Of a stretch of DNA of 64,000 bases, positions 1 through 13,175 are shown in pieces. The translations under genes and the position numbers were made by a program. The notes beneath the pieces are model-generated. The model saw only the letters and a list, made by a program, of their open reading frames with translations. It was not told the DNA's origin and made no database searches. The first letter of the stretch is position 1, and each line of letters starts with the position of its first letter. Source of the DNA: Suillus spraguei (Eukaryota > Basidiomycota > Agaricomycetes > Boletales > Suillaceae). The stretch is from the NCBI GenBank assembly GCA_016800925.1, contig JABCPU010000069.1, positions 161,737 to 225,736 of the forward strand, given 5' to 3'.

Positions 1-272
1 GCCGCAAGCCCCTCGTCCTGGTCAAGCAGATAGTCGCAATACAGACTTTCAAAGAGCAGTCGTACAATCGATTGATTCAAATTCTCAGTCAAAGCTATGC
101 GCTACCGTACATCGACCTCGTCATTACCCTATGCAAAATTCCCGCAAGCCAACGAAAAATGACCGGGGCTGTCTTACATCACTCATATGCGCCTTATAAA
201 CGAACAGTTTGCAGATGGTTTGTTATGCCACGATCATCTATTGTCTAGGGGACTTGTTACAATTATTACCTT
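1..272. other. 3' flank of nitrate reductase, no gene seen
   Basis: This stretch lies downstream of the nitrate reductase stop codon. I see only short, unsupported reading frames and no RNA gene. Confidence 0.5.
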
Positions 273-3200
273 TCAAAATACTACCAGGGAATTCTCTATG
301 TCCCATCCCATATTCTGTAAACCGGGTTCGACGGCGTGCGTTATCATAGCATCAGGTCCACACGCTAGGATGAGTCCATGCTCAGAGTGCTGAGGCATGT
401 GCTCAGATAGCAACACATCATTGATTCGCCCAACGCTGTATTGCCACTCGTCAGGAGCGATGCTAAGCGTGTAGTGCAATTTGAAACGCTCCCTGCCGTG
501 CAATGCGGAGAGCATGTCAAGTTCTTCTCTACAAAGGATATCGTGCTCTGTTTTATTCGCACTGACCAGCCACACACGGGTTTCGCTTTCCGGATCATGG
601 AAGATACTGCGAAGCACCTGGAGGATCGGTGTTATTCCTGCACATTTTTATTTAGTATCTCACAATGATGATACTGCGTTCGAAGTCGTACCGCTTCCAC
701 CACAAATCATGCCAACTTCCTTGATGGTCTTCCTTACCCCCTTCCACGATGCAGTGCTTGGCCCATCCCAAATGAAGGACCCTAACGGCCCTTTGAGTCC
801 CACGCTGTCTCCGATACGTAATTGATAGAAGCCGGTGGTCATCTTTCCTCCCGTGGGGATTGACTCTGAAGGAAGATACAATCTAATGAAGAAATCAGTC
901 AAGCTGCAAAGAGCATGTCCCGATGGAGAATATGTACTTGATGAGAAAGTCGATGAAGCCTACTGTGCCTTGTTGCGATACTGGAGTATATGCTCTCTGC
1001 ACCATTTCCCCAGTATCCTGCCGGTGTAAGCGGACGAAAACATGTTGTCCCACTGGCAGCCCGAGCAACTGGTCCTCCTTTGACAAGGCGAAACGATACA
1101 GGTAAGAATCGTGGTTGATCTGCTTGATGACACACAGTTTGACGTCTTTCCACCGGCTGCGCTCTAGAAAGGTTTCATCCAACTGTGTTGTAATAGGCCT
1201 TTCTTTAGTTAAACTGGTTGTGAGGGTACCGATATGGTACTGTGCCGGGAAGGGGCATAAACCGACTTTCCGCGGGCAAGTCACGAGGACTCACATCAGC
1301 CAATCTACGTTTGCCTTCGGTAGAATGTATGGCGAAGAACTCTTCAGACGCATCTTCGCCAGCCACAAGCAATATAGAGTCACCGCCTCCAGGATGGTCC
1401 TTTAGAAATGGAGTTCCATCGTAAACCTCGTCGTTGACGGCAAACCATGGTTGCTGTCGATCTTGCGCCTTGAACTCTTCCGGGGTGATTTTTCGGTTCA
1501 TGCCAGGCTTGGTCAAGCAGACTTCATCTGATTCATGCTTTGGAGCACGTGGTGCGAGATCCCGTCCCTTTTCACCGAAGACAGGCTTTGTAATGTCCTC
1601 ACCGGCCGCTTTCATGCGCTGATTTACCACCATCAACATTTGTTTCTGGGATCAGGAATTAAGCATCACCTCCATCCATCCTCCATTCGCTGTCCCAGCG
1701 ACCGTTGGATGCTCAAATTGCAAGATAATCTTCCCGTCATCGTTGACAGTTCTATGAACGATAACGCGAAACCACCTGCCAGCAGCTCGCAGCGGGGCCC
1801 AGAATATCGTGTTTTGTCAAGACATACCAGTTGTTCATCATGCCAAGTACATGCCAATACCTGTTGACAGTTGATATTAATGGACCCACACGGTACGATT
1901 CTGCCTTACATGTCTCTTTGTTGGAGCGCGAGGCCTTCGTCCATAGCTCTGACGATCAGCGCGTCGCAGCTCGCTAGAACGTCGTGCGAGACATTGAATG
2001 TCCAGAAGCACCAACAGCTACACAGGATCTCAACTTTTTTTTTTCATTGCAGCAGCAATGTTTGCTACTCACAAGGAAGTATCGCGCTGTGTAGCATCAA
2101 GAGTTCCATAAAGTGGGTCTTGGTGACGTACTTCTCTGAATTGATCCTCTGGATACTCACTTTTCGACACCGCATCAATGAGGTGTCGATCCTGAAGCAT
2201 GTAGACGTACATGTTTGCTAATGTCCATGTCTCCCCTTGGTCAAGCGAAATCTCGACACGGGTCACCCTGCGACCTCCGCCTGCATACGCGTATCCTCGG
2301 ATGGGATATGATGCGATTGTACCATTTTCATCTGGTGTCTTATCGATATAGAGCCTTTCATTATGATCCGGTTTCGCGATGGCGCTATTGACATTGAGCT
2401 CGCTGGAGACTTGCTCAAATGTGGAATATAAAAGAACAAAATTAAACCAACGTGATAATATATCTGGGATATCCTCGGTCTGGTAAGTACACTCACTAAA
2501 GAACGTCAGATCACCCAGACTAACCTTGGGTCATACCACCAATGCTTCTCAGCGCGAGCTTGGTCGGGCATAAGCTGTGTCGGCAGCACTTTGTTGTCCT
2601 ATGCAACATTACTGCGATTTATATTCGAGAATAATGTGATTCGGGCATACCCAGAAGTGCAGCTGCGTGAACAAAACTATCAGTTGACGCTGATTTGAGC
2701 TGTACAAGAACTGACATACGTGGTGCTGGCTTTCACGATCACTTATTTCGATGTGTCTTAGCCACTAAGAGGTATCCAATTGATTATGGGCTCCTCGTCA
2801 TCGGATAACATCTTACCTTGACAGACCGTCCACCAATCTGACCCGGCACAATGATGCGCACAGGAAAACCATGGTCTGGCTCCAATGGTAAACCGTTCAT
2901 TGCCCAAGCTAATGTAGGAGGTCAGAAGGAATCATAAGAGTGTAAGTGATTCGAATTACCAATGAGCATGCCCTTGTCCTTATTGGAAGCCCATGACAAT
3001 CGCTGTGATGTTCCGTAGGGCCCATTTGGAAGATTATCTCCGCCTTCAAAAACAACGTATTTGGCTTGCCCACAAATTGGCTTCACGTGATCCAATACGT
3101 CGGCCAGATACACGCCCGTCCAAAGGGCTGTTGATACTTGATGTGGATGTCGGTGAGGACTTATAATTAGCATGAGTCGAAACCTCAAGGCCTCACCTCC

Positions 3201-3969
3201 CGCCGCTCCCCAGCTGAAGCCAAGTGTCTTGCGGACAACGTTCTGTTCTTTCCGCCTGTTTCCGGCGCATACAAGAGTTATAGGAAGGGTGACAACGGGG
3301 AACTTCTCTTGAAGCTCCTGCAGAGTAAATGTAACCTCTCGCTCCACCAGACCATATACACGGATTGTCCAGTTAGCAGTCATCTCCTGGCTGACCTGTG
3401 GCACTGCACCATGATTCCGCACGAAATGCAAGTGAGCTGGAGTCAAGAATCCCTATAAACGGCGACGCTCTCAGTCCGTGTATGTCACTGGAAATGAGAT
3501 ACTTACACACTTAAACAGATCGCTGAGTCGCGGTTCGCAGTTAAACGGATGTTTCCCCGTCAATCGTATGAGTTCTGGATTCTGAGTGCCGATGATCTCA
3601 TCAAAATCACGCAGAATATCATTGATTTGCTATCCTTACGCGATTGACCCACTTATCTGGTGTCCCGAGATCCTGGTAGATGCAAATGTCAAATTAACGT
3701 CTCTGCGCTGAAATCTCAAGCACAACCTGCTCAGCTACTTCTGTCGGCGTAGCATTGATTGGCAGCTGTGGAAACCACTGGGGAAGTTGAGGACCATTCC
3801 TTTTGGGCCCGTCCAGAGATGGGGGAAAGAATGGCATAGGTAGACCATTCTGAATTTTTTGGTAGGTGGGACCTGGGGAGCCCGCGGCTGCGGATGTGAA
3901 AGCTGTAGACGGTTTGGCAACAACGTGATCGAATGCGCTAGGTGTGTTGTCGGTCGAGTCGGGGGACAT
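273..3969 (-). CDS. Assimilatory nitrate reductase (Moco, cytochrome b5, FAD/NAD domains)
   Basis: Reduces nitrate to nitrite with NAD(P)H in the cytosol, the first enzymatic step of nitrate assimilation. Domains read in order on the minus strand. The Moco/sulfite-oxidase fold has [16 protein letters not shown] and the LVCAGNRR motif with the Moco-ligand Cys (near 3290). The dimerisation domain has [16 protein letters not shown] and the [15 protein letters not shown] end (near 1690). The cytochrome b5 domain has the haem-ligand motif [14 protein letters not shown] and a second haem His in FFAIHS (1330-1400). The FAD domain has VQRAYTPVS, and the NAD domain has [10 protein letters not shown]. 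The C-terminus is the typical MGWD..LVVF. Many 50-60 bp introns interrupt it. The start MSPDSTDNT at 3969 opens the first exon. No lesion was seen. It is the left member of the nitrate cluster. The symbol (niaD/nar1) depends on species, so it is left blank. Confidence 0.93.
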
Positions 3970-4435
3970 TGAAGTCCTTCAGATAGTAACCGGATACTGA
4001 CCTCAATAAGACTAGCCACCTCTTAAGTGTAGGTAGGGAAACCATCTGGTGCCCGTGGCTGGTTATAACGTAAAAGCAGTGCTGGTACTGCCGTTATACT
4101 GGAACTTACGGAAATCGTAATTGTAACTTACTTGGGGTCCTTGTTGCCCCTTTTACCCGAACGAAAGTAGAATTCTTATCGTACGCGCCAGTCTTGTCGA
4201 AAGTAATTTTTTCCGGTAGTATAAATACGACGATACAAGCCCCTTTTGACAAATATGTTTTACTCGAAGCTATAAGTTGTGAGTCGATGCTCCTACTTTC
4301 ACATTGACGCAGCCTCTTACTGGAATTTGGAAGCGCTCTATCATCTTTACAACGCGCGTAGATAAGGCAGAAATACATTCATATCAGTCAAGCCATGATA
4401 ACACTTTCCTTAAAGAAATCCAAGTCTTATCTTGT
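3970..4435. promoter_or_regulatory. Nitrate reductase upstream region with two GATAAG sites
   Basis: This 466 bp interval lies between the nitrate reductase start and the stop of the nitrate transporter, so it should hold the nitrate reductase promoter. A GATAAG hexamer is present on the minus strand at 4175-4180 and on the plus strand at 4361-4366. A third, minus-strand copy spans 4426-4431 close to the transporter stop. GATAAG is the preferred site of the AreA/NIT2 nitrogen regulators of fungi, so nitrogen catabolite control is inferred. A TATA box or start point was not assigned. Confidence 0.5.
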
Positions 4436-6661
4436 TCAAAGTTGAGGTACGCGGATCATGCAGAGTAAGAGGTTCACGCCCTAAAGCATCATTCATTCAT
4501 TGCCCAAGGTAAGCAAGCCTTTTTACTTACAATCGTGATAACTCCACAAATCCAAAATGCTTTACCAGGAGGAGATGGATCAAAGCGGAAGATAATCGCG
4601 AAAAGTACCCCCCCCAAATTTCCCATGCCACCTACAATTCCGGTCTAGACGCGTTTGAATATTTCTGCCATCACACTCGAAGCAATGTAATACTGACCAT
4701 AAATCCATTGGAATCTTGTGAAAAAAAGGGTCAGTAATGAAATTTGGTAATTTGGTACGTCGAACACGGACTGGGGTTGCAATGCGGAACAAGGGAAAAG
4801 TTGATTCCGTTGGCGACCTCGTTGAATATAGCGAGGATAACAAAAATCACAATAATGACCGCAACTGGTATTATTGCTGTCAGACCATGAGTAATAAATT
4901 ATGGTCTGAACTCACGAGATGGATGAGAGTGGTTATTCATGTAAAGGCCAAGACCAAGCGATAAAAGCCCTTGAGCGACTCCGCAAGTAATGGTCAGGTA
5001 CTTCTTGCCAGGCACCTGCAGAGCCTCTTCAAACCAAATTTACGCACAATATCAATGGTACTGACACCAAATTTGACATATACGAGGTCTCCGAAATATC
5101 CGCCTGCAATGAGGCAGTGAATATGAGGAAATAGCCTAGCTTGCGAAGAAAGTGACTGACCAAGCGGCCGGGTGAACACGTTAAGGAGACCGTAGATACC
5201 TGCAATCTGATTAATTTGTTATCTCATAGTTCGCAGCGACTATTCAAGGAGATTCACATAGCCAGCTTTGGTCTGCCCAAAAGTGGGGGATTTGAATACT
5301 GTATACAGAACAGTAGCCAGGTTAGCATCAATAGCGAGCTCGTAGCCGAAAGTAGTCATATAAGCCAATGAGGGCAGCCAGGTAAGCGGATTTAAGATGA
5401 TTTCGTACGCCATGTTCAGGGAAGGTGGGTTGTTGACGGCAGAGTCCAATTCTGAAGTTAAGTCTACAACATTCGGTTAAGCGAACAAGCGAAATCCAAA
5501 AGAACGATAAGCACTAACTCATAGCAGCGATAGTAACCTTAATATTCTTCTCGTCTCCAGTCTCAATATCATCACCAGAATTTGTTTTTGTATTTTTGCT
5601 GTTGACGATGCTCATTTGATTGTCTGACGCAGGAAGCGCAATGGTGACGCATTATAGCGATCGCTCCATTTGCCCGCGGGGTGATCAGTACCAAACACTA
5701 GAATGGCGGCAGCAACAAAAAGGAGAATGGGAACAGGAACGATTGCAAATGCCACCCGCCAGGCGACGTGTGGGCTCATACCGTCAGCGAGTAATTGATC
5801 GAAGAGAGCGATCATGATAATGAATGTGAAGCCGCCGCCCGAATTTCCCCAGCCTCCGCCCAAGGCATTCGCTGTGAATTTGACTGAATCAGAATACTCG
5901 ACACATAAGATTTTTTGAACAGAGTTTTACCTGTACCAACAACATTCTTGTCGAAGAAAACAGTGTTCCAAGCTTGACAAGAGACAAATGTGCCACCGAG
6001 AAATCCAATAAAGAAACGGACAATGTAGAGACCATTCGCAGTTGATATGGTTCCAGCAAGGCCAGAAGGAATCGCCCCGATAATGAGAAGACCGGCCATC
6101 ACTTTGCGAGGGCCATACCCTGCAATATAAATGGGATTAGATATATGAAGTACTACGGTGTCGAGGTATACTCACGATCGACGAGCGGACCTGATATAAC
6201 TCGTACAATGAGGGTAGAGCACAGCGAAACAACATTCGAATTCCCTGTTCGACGTTTTTAGATTATAACTAGCTGTGCATGAGCTCGGAGTTCGAACATA
6301 CCGACTTCCTCAGATGTCAGCTTCAAATCAGTCTTGATGGCATCTGGAATGAGAGGGGAGAATGCGAACCACGACAAGCTGTATAAATAAATCATATTCA
6401 GCGACTAACGTGCACGAAATATCTCATAGTATATCTCATTCACAAGGCAACAAAAAATGCAAGCCACGACCTGCATGGGCACTAGTAAGATATGACACTA
6501 CATACATGGTCTGGAGAAACGTACAGATGGAAATTGCGAGAGTACTGATTGCTCAGCGAGAAAATAGGGATCGTGGAGCACTTGCGGTTCGTGGGGTTGA
6601 TCACTGGGTGACGCAGGCTAGACCAAGTAGTGCTAATGCTAGAAGGTGTCATAGCAGGCAT
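4436..6661 (-). CDS. High-affinity nitrate transporter, NRT2/NNP family (MFS)
   Basis: Plasma-membrane nitrate (nitrite) importer of the major facilitator superfamily. The first exon (6525-6661) encodes an N-terminus with YSRNFHL; the next exons read SWLAFFVAF and SWFAFSPLIPDAIK. The family signature GGTFVSCQAWNTVFFDKNVVG is encoded near 5940-6010. MGGGWGNSGGGFTF lies near 5810-5860, and NFSLVPHCNPNSNGFM is split by an intron near 4710-4790. The C-terminal part has GGVLFAIIFRFDPSPPGKAF. The last short exon reads GVNLLLCMIRVPQL and ends with TGA at 4436-4438. All joints that I checked have GT..AG introns and keep frame, so the gene appears intact. It runs in the same direction as nitrate reductase and diverges from nitrite reductase. 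Confidence 0.92.
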
Positions 6662-7885
6662 GGAAGCAATCAACCAGATACAGCTTTGAAGGGCGAATTG
6701 CAAGAATCTTGAAAGAAGTGCGAGCCTCTTGAATAGGTTTGTTTTCAAGCACTAAGAATTAGCGAATTCATGAGACCTAGCTAAGACATTGGTCCAGGTG
6801 GCACAGTGAGTGACAAATCAAAAACATTACGGCTGCCGGTGAGGAATCAGGATGTTGGCAATACATGGTGCGTTGAAACGGAAATTATCATGGCTCGAGA
6901 AGGCACTATGAATGCTGATCGGCGGGCCCGTCTATTACTTGCTACACGGCGGTATTCCGGAAAGATAAGAGCAAAGGCTCCACAGGTGACCATGCCAACT
7001 GAGGGAATCAACGAAATACCATATGACCGAGGCTTCATTATGTACAGCCTAGAATCTTTTTAGTGTAGCGGTTGCAAGTACCACAGGTCTGTTGGCAAGC
7101 AAACTGTTACATTGGCTTACCTGAGTTCCCACATCACCATAAATACTGCGGAAATCAAGGGTGAGCTTTGATTGTCACTGCCTTTTGGGCTAACGGTCGG
7201 GGGACGACAGTCTGGGCTAGTACAAATGGACTGTGGCAACTCGTTATGTAAGCATGTATGGTTATGTCTTGAGCGCACTGCCAGCTCATGCGGAGTTCTG
7301 GAGTTCAACGTTCAACGTTCAGGAGACCAGTCTGGAAGAATAGGACGTCGAGGACTGGTGCGTCCGCGGCGCTACGATTACTTACATAAAATTACATTCA
7401 GGTATTGATAGTGGTCGGGGTCCTCGCCGATACTATTGTGGCTCAGCGCCTATGGAAGTATGCCTCATTACCCGAACATATATCTCAAAATCGCAACAAC
7501 CTGCTTTTTAGTGCAATTTTAATTTTCAGATGACAGTGATCATCAGGCTCCTTATCTTTTTGTATGTGTCATATTCACCATGGAGGTATTTAATTGCAGC
7601 GATTGCCACGACAGGCTGTCATAATGATGTCGGAGTACTCTCCTAGCCAGACATTTATAAACACAGGAAGATAGTCTATATGCTTTCCACAGGTCCAGAC
7701 TCCAGCGTATGAGACCTAGCGGTTACTAGCTCACCGATAGCACTTTCTTTTGTTTGAAATTAGAGCTCGCCGAACTTCCGAGTTCACTTGTCCATTGAGC
7801 GCTAAACTCCTTACTAACGCCGTAATCTTTTGTGACATCAGAGCGTGTTGTCAGTCTGTGCCGACTCTGCGGAATTACCACCAGG
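6662..7885. promoter_or_regulatory. Shared divergent promoter of nitrate transporter and nitrite reductase
   Basis: About 1.2 kb separates the two divergent start codons. GATAAG occurs at 6964-6969 (+) and 7551-7556 (minus strand), matching AreA/NIT2 sites, which fits coordinate nitrogen control. Short open frames here (for example 6806-7063) have no recognisable content and are not called. Binding sites of a NirA-type pathway activator were not resolved. Confidence 0.5.
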
Positions 7886-10800
7886 ATGGCCTCCCCAGAA
7901 AAACAAGTGATACATCCTGAGGATAGTATTTCCATGAATCAGGGTGCGCGGAGGACTGTTTTTGTGGTCGGTCTGGGGATGGTGGGGATAGGTAAGTTGA
8001 AACCAGAGATAAGATCAAGTTGGCTTATACTTTGTGTAAAGCCTTTATCGAAAAAATGCTGGCCTTGGATGCGGATAAACGATACCGCTTGGTGACATGC
8101 GGCGAAGGTAAGCGAAATTATCTTACTATCTACTGTGGAAACCTACCATGTCATGGTGAAATGAAATATGAACTGACCCGTCGCTTGTTAGAGTCCCATT
8201 TGGCGTACAATCGTGTTGCACTCACTGACTATTTTCAACACCGCTCTGTCGAGAAACTCTATCTAAATCAAGGTGGCGTATTTGATAGCACATTCATACC
8301 CTGATGTGTATCTTACGGTGACTGATTATCCGCTTCCAACAGTGGAGTGGTATGCTCAACAAGATCCGGAGCACTTTCTTTTCCACACTGGAGAACAGGT
8401 TACCTCCTTAGATACTGTCGCGCGTTCTGTTACGACCAGCAAAGGGCGCAAGATAAGTTATGATTACTGCATTCTTGCCACTGGCTCCGAAAGCACTCTC
8501 CCGACATATGTTTCCCCAGTCAAAGCTGAGCGAGCTCGAGGAATATTCGTTTATAGAAATATCTCTGATCTCGACACAATATTGTCGTATTCTGAACAGG
8601 AACACGTTAAAGGTGGCCGAGTGCGTATAATACAACCTAAAACATACCTGCATGGTGGACTCATTTTCTCTACTCAGGCCGTTGTCGTTGGGGGCGGTCT
8701 TATCGGGCTGGAGGCCGCGAAAGCAGTGTTTGACCTGTAAGTGTTCTTCCCGCCAATTCTTTCCTCATTGAAAATTCGCGAGACAGTGAGACAATATCAG
8801 AAGTCGTGATTATCAACCGTCAACTTTTCCCGTTATCGCGCCAACTCGATGATGAAGGTGGAGAAATTGTCCTTCGACGGATTGAAGCCATGGGCGTCCG
8901 AGTCCTCACTAGGACGTTTGTCAAAGATGTCATCACTTTAGATGGGGTCTTAACTGGTCTCAGTCTGTCACATGATCAATATCTCAAGGCTGAGATGGTC
9001 ATTCATGCTATTGGCATCACTCCTCGAGACGACCTGGCCCGTCAGGCCGGCCTGAAATGCGCTGAGAAAGGAGGTATAGTTATCAACGACCTGTTACAGA
9101 CCAGCGCCCAAGATGTCTATGCAATCGGCGAGTGCGCGAGCTGGAAGGGTAACACTTATGGTCTCATTGCACCTGGGGGTGAGAGCACTTGCATTCATTC
9201 ATTGGTTGCTACTGATGGTATCATTAGTGGAGATGGCTGACATCCTATCATTCAATTTCACCCAAGTTGAGACTGACCTCGGTGGCTTCAAACCAAGGGT
9301 GATGGTAGGTAACCATCCCTGCGTTTGCGCTATCTGTTCATTATAAAATTATCAGAACATGCCTGACCTCTCAACGAAGCTCAAACTGATGGGAGTCGAT
9401 GTCAGTTATGATACTTTGCACTTATCACTACTCTACATCACTCGATATTAGGTTGCTTCCTTCGGTGATTACTTTGCCGACAAGCGCAGTGCTCGGGGTG
9501 TCCTCATCAGCGAGGTGGCAGTTGCAGAGCCTCTTACTCGAGACAAAGCCGAGAAAGCCATCAACGCGAAGGAGGGCGAAGTTGCAATCAACACTGTCAC
9601 TACGGGGATGAAGCGCGAAAGCCGCAAGGCCGCACCGGATGGTCCTATTGAGTGCTTGACTTATCGTGATCCGTTCTCATATATCTATAAGAAGTGAGTT
9701 ACCAAGACGAAAGTTTGTTGTATAATGTTCACGGAAGTGTAGATACATCTTCACCGCCGACGGCAAGTACCTATTGGGTGGCATGATGGTTGGTGATACA
9801 TCCGACTACGTGAAACTCGTGTCTTTAGTCAAGAAGAAGGTGAAGTTCGCAAATATTTTCTTCCCTGGCATCCCCGCTGATGCTAAAGGGTAGAAAGTGC
9901 TAGAGGAGCCACCTTCCAGGTTCATTATTGGATCGGGCTCCAAAGGCTCGGACGACAGCGCTGACCTCGACGACGACACACAGATCTGCAGTTGCCACGT
10001 AAGTATCCTATCTTCTGTATGACAAAGCTCACACATTCTGATTTGATTGCAGAATGTCACAAAGGGCGCAATTGTCGAATCCGTGAAAGCAGGTGTTACC
10101 ACTTTTTCAGACCTCAAGGCAAAAACAAAAATTGGTGCTGGATGCGGTGGATGTGTGCCTTTTGCCACAAACATATTCAAGGTATTTTGATTTTCTCTTC
10201 ATCACAAACATCCTGACCCGAGAACTTGTAGGCAGAGATGAAGAAAGCAGGACATGCTTTGTCAAACCACCTTTGTCCCCACTTTGCTATGGGTCGACAA
10301 GAGCTCTTCAGCGTCGTTAAGTGTGTCTACGGATTGTATCCTGAAAAATTAAAATTCACTTATGGCATTTGCTAGGATACGCAAGTTGAAAACGTTTCCA
10401 GAGATCATGAAGGCTGTTGGTGTGAAGCAAGATTCACTCGGATGCGAGATATGCAAGCCTGCTATCGGTAGGGAATAGTAGTGTTTATCTGTACAATGCT
10501 CAAGCTGCCTAGGTTCTATCCTGTCGTCATTGTATAACGAGCTCGTGATGGCACCTATACACCACGCCAACCAAGACACCAACGACAAATACCTTGCTAA
10601 CATTCAAAGGAATGGTGAGTCCCGGTTTGCTCACGTTTGTATCTCCTTTTGAACTACATGTTGTCAGGTACATTTTCTGTTGTTCCTCGAATTGCTGGAG
10701 GAGAAGTTGGTACAATTTCTTTCCGTTTGTGGGCAAAAATTCATTTGTGACTTTGAGATCACGCCGGACAAACTCATTGTTCTCGGACAAGTCGCAAATA

Positions 10801-12675
10801 AATGTGCGATGTCATTGCTGCATATTGTTCATGCACTCATGCTATACTGGCAGACAAGTTGTACAGCAAAATTACAGGAGCGTGAGTGCATTGTATTGTG
10901 CAGGTGTTACATGTGAAAATTTGATGTTTACGGTACCAGGCAGCGCATTGACCTCTTTGGGGCCCATAAACAAGATCTTCCAGACATTTGGGAGGAACTC
11001 GTCGCCGCAGGATTCGAAAGTGGACATGCTTATGGTGCGATAAAACCTGTTAGTCGATTCAAGTCTGTCGCGTTGACTAACCATGATCCAGGAAAGGCCT
11101 TGCGGACTGTAAAGTCTTGCGTTGGTACCACATGGTGCCGCTACGGAATCGGCGATTCTGTCGGAAGTTCGTGTAATGCTGCGTGTGATAAGTTTTATCA
11201 ACTGAATGAGATGTACAGTGGCCATTCACCTTGAAGGACGGTACAAGGGCGTTCGTTCGCCTCACAAGCTCAAGGGCGGTGTGAGCGGTTGCGTTCGAGA
11301 GTGTGCAGAAGCACAGTCCAAAGACTTCGGCTTGATCGCAACTGAAAGGGTTGGAATAGTACGTGCTCTTCACTACATTATAAATCCACGAATTAAAACT
11401 ACCTCAGTTTTTGTCGGCGGAAATGGTGGATCCAATCCGAGACATGCAACGCTGTTCGCTACAGATGTTCCTCCGTCAAAGGTTATCCACATCCTTGATC
11501 GGTTTATAATGTACTATATCCACACTGCGGACAAGCTCATGAGAACTGCGAGATGGATAGAACAGTTTGATGGTGGTATTGAGGTCTGTCGCATGAGCAT
11601 CGTACAATCTTTTCTATGCATATTGATATTGCGTTACGCAGCGACTCAAAAAAATTCTCCTCGATGACGAGCTCGGTATCTGTGCGGATCTGGAGAGGGA
11701 AATGGGTGAGCTTATTGGATCTTATGCGGATGAATGGAAAGCTGTAGTCAATGATCCTGCGAAGAGACGTCAGTTCCGTCAGTTCGTCAACACCGTTAGT
11801 GGAGCCGCATATTTGGGGAATGCATGTCATGATACTAATGATAACTCTTGTATAGGATGAACGTCGCTCTCAAACGGAAGTCATCACAGAGCGAGGGCAG
11901 GAACGTCCAGCAGACTGGCCGAAACGGGTACCTCCCACCAAGTTTGGTGAATCAGTCATTGTGGCTCCAAAATCTGAGTGGGAGTGGCGAAAGTTGGCTA
12001 CTGTCCACGATCTTACGCCAACTGATGATGCCACCACGTAGGTTCTTAGGCACATTTGTCCGCCTGACACTGAGACCTTCGCCTTCTCAGGTCTGTTGCT
12101 GTCAAGTATGGTGACTCGCAATTAGCCATCTTTCACATTCCCAGACGTGGTTACTTTGCCACGCAACAGGTACAGTCCATCTCACTCCCTTTCTGAACAT
12201 ATTTCGAGATTAATTTAATTTTGCAGATGTGCCCACACAAGCGTGCCTTCGTGCTCGATCACGGAATCGTCGGCGACGACCTGGATGGCAATCTCTACGT
12301 CTCATGCAAGTTCCATGTGTTATCTGGTTTCTGCTCGTCTTTTGAAGTGTCTGTTGCTCAGGTCCTTTGCACAAACGGAACTTTCGCCTTACAGACGGCA
12401 AATGTTTGAACGATGAAGATTTTTCCATCATTCCATTTGATGTGAAGCAAGAAGACGATGATCTCCTCGTGCTCCTCCCCGATTCAGATAGTTTGGATAC
12501 AGCCATCGGAACAAGTAAATGGATGGTCAAACAAGCCTCGGCTGAGCTTTCTTCACGCGGTGGTGGAGAAGGGATCGAAATTGCCGGTGTCGGAATTGGT
12601 TTATCTGAACGTGGGTCTGCGTGCAGTGGAGGACAACGTTCGTGTAGTGGTGGAAATGCGTCACTGGATTGGTGA
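7886..12675 (+). CDS. Assimilatory nitrite reductase, NAD(P)H-dependent, siroheme
   Basis: Six-electron reduction of nitrite to ammonium in the cytosol. Domains in order: an N-terminal FAD/NAD(P) oxidoreductase with [18 protein letters not shown], the ATGSES motif and [14 protein letters not shown]; a BFD-like [2Fe-2S] domain with CSCHNVTKGAI and GCGGCVP (9990-10160); siroheme/[4Fe-4S] half-domains with [15 protein letters not shown] (11115-11165) and [17 protein letters not shown] (11275-11330); and a C-terminal Rieske-type module with CPHKRAF and CPLHKRNF (12230-12390), giving C-x-H and C-x2-H ligands. Many short introns. Start chosen at MASPEKQV (7886); an in-frame ATG at 7832 and one at 7934 are alternatives. 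The last ~50 residues after the Rieske module are Gly/Ser rich. Appears intact. Symbol (niiA/nir1) left blank because species is unknown. Confidence 0.93.
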
Positions 12676-13173
12676 TTCGATGGCACCTGTCGTCATTTAT
12701 ATTGTGCACAAAAACAATTGTAACACTTTTGAAATTCCAATAATAGCTGATCATAGCTGACTGACACGTACATCTTATGGTATAACTCGTGTAGACCAAC
12801 GCTTCAAAGTGTCACATGTTGTGCCATAGAGTAATATCGATGTCAGCCCGTAATCTACTTCCCATATCGCGATCAGATGTATCACCAGTAGATCATGTAT
12901 ATCTAAATTAGTGCGATCGGTGCCCAAGGGGCGATGTCTTCGTTCAGCTTTCTCGCATGTTATTCCTCGCCCAGCCTCAGGCTCGTACCCACCGCAGCTG
13001 GAGAGGTTCGAGGGTCTATGAACATCAAGCGTTATGCTGTAAAAAAAAAGACGCGATAAATTCAAACTCATGAGGGATAAGGTTATGCTGGGTTTGAATA
13101 GTTGAATAGTCACGTGGTATCTATTACATAACGCTTGATATTCCCTCGAACCTGGGTACGAGCCTGGTCCAGC
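12676..13173. other. Convergent intergenic region with an inverted repeat
   Basis: Lies between the 3' ends of nitrite reductase and the SPX-EXS gene. No gene recognised. Contains the left arm, spacer and most of the right arm of the inverted repeat listed separately. Confidence 0.5.
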
Positions 13174-13175
13174 CT
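12971..13175. repeat. Imperfect inverted repeat (foldback, MITE-like)
   Basis: The left arm (12971-13036) and right arm (13127-13175) share, in opposite orientation, the blocks AGGCTCGTACCCA, GGTTCGAGGG and ATCAAGCGTTATG. The left arm carries extra bases between these blocks. The spacer holds a smaller inverted pair around TTCAAAC/GTTTGAA. The right arm reaches the last codons of the SPX-EXS gene. It could be a decayed foldback transposon or a 3' end hairpin; no target duplication was identified. Confidence 0.6.
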
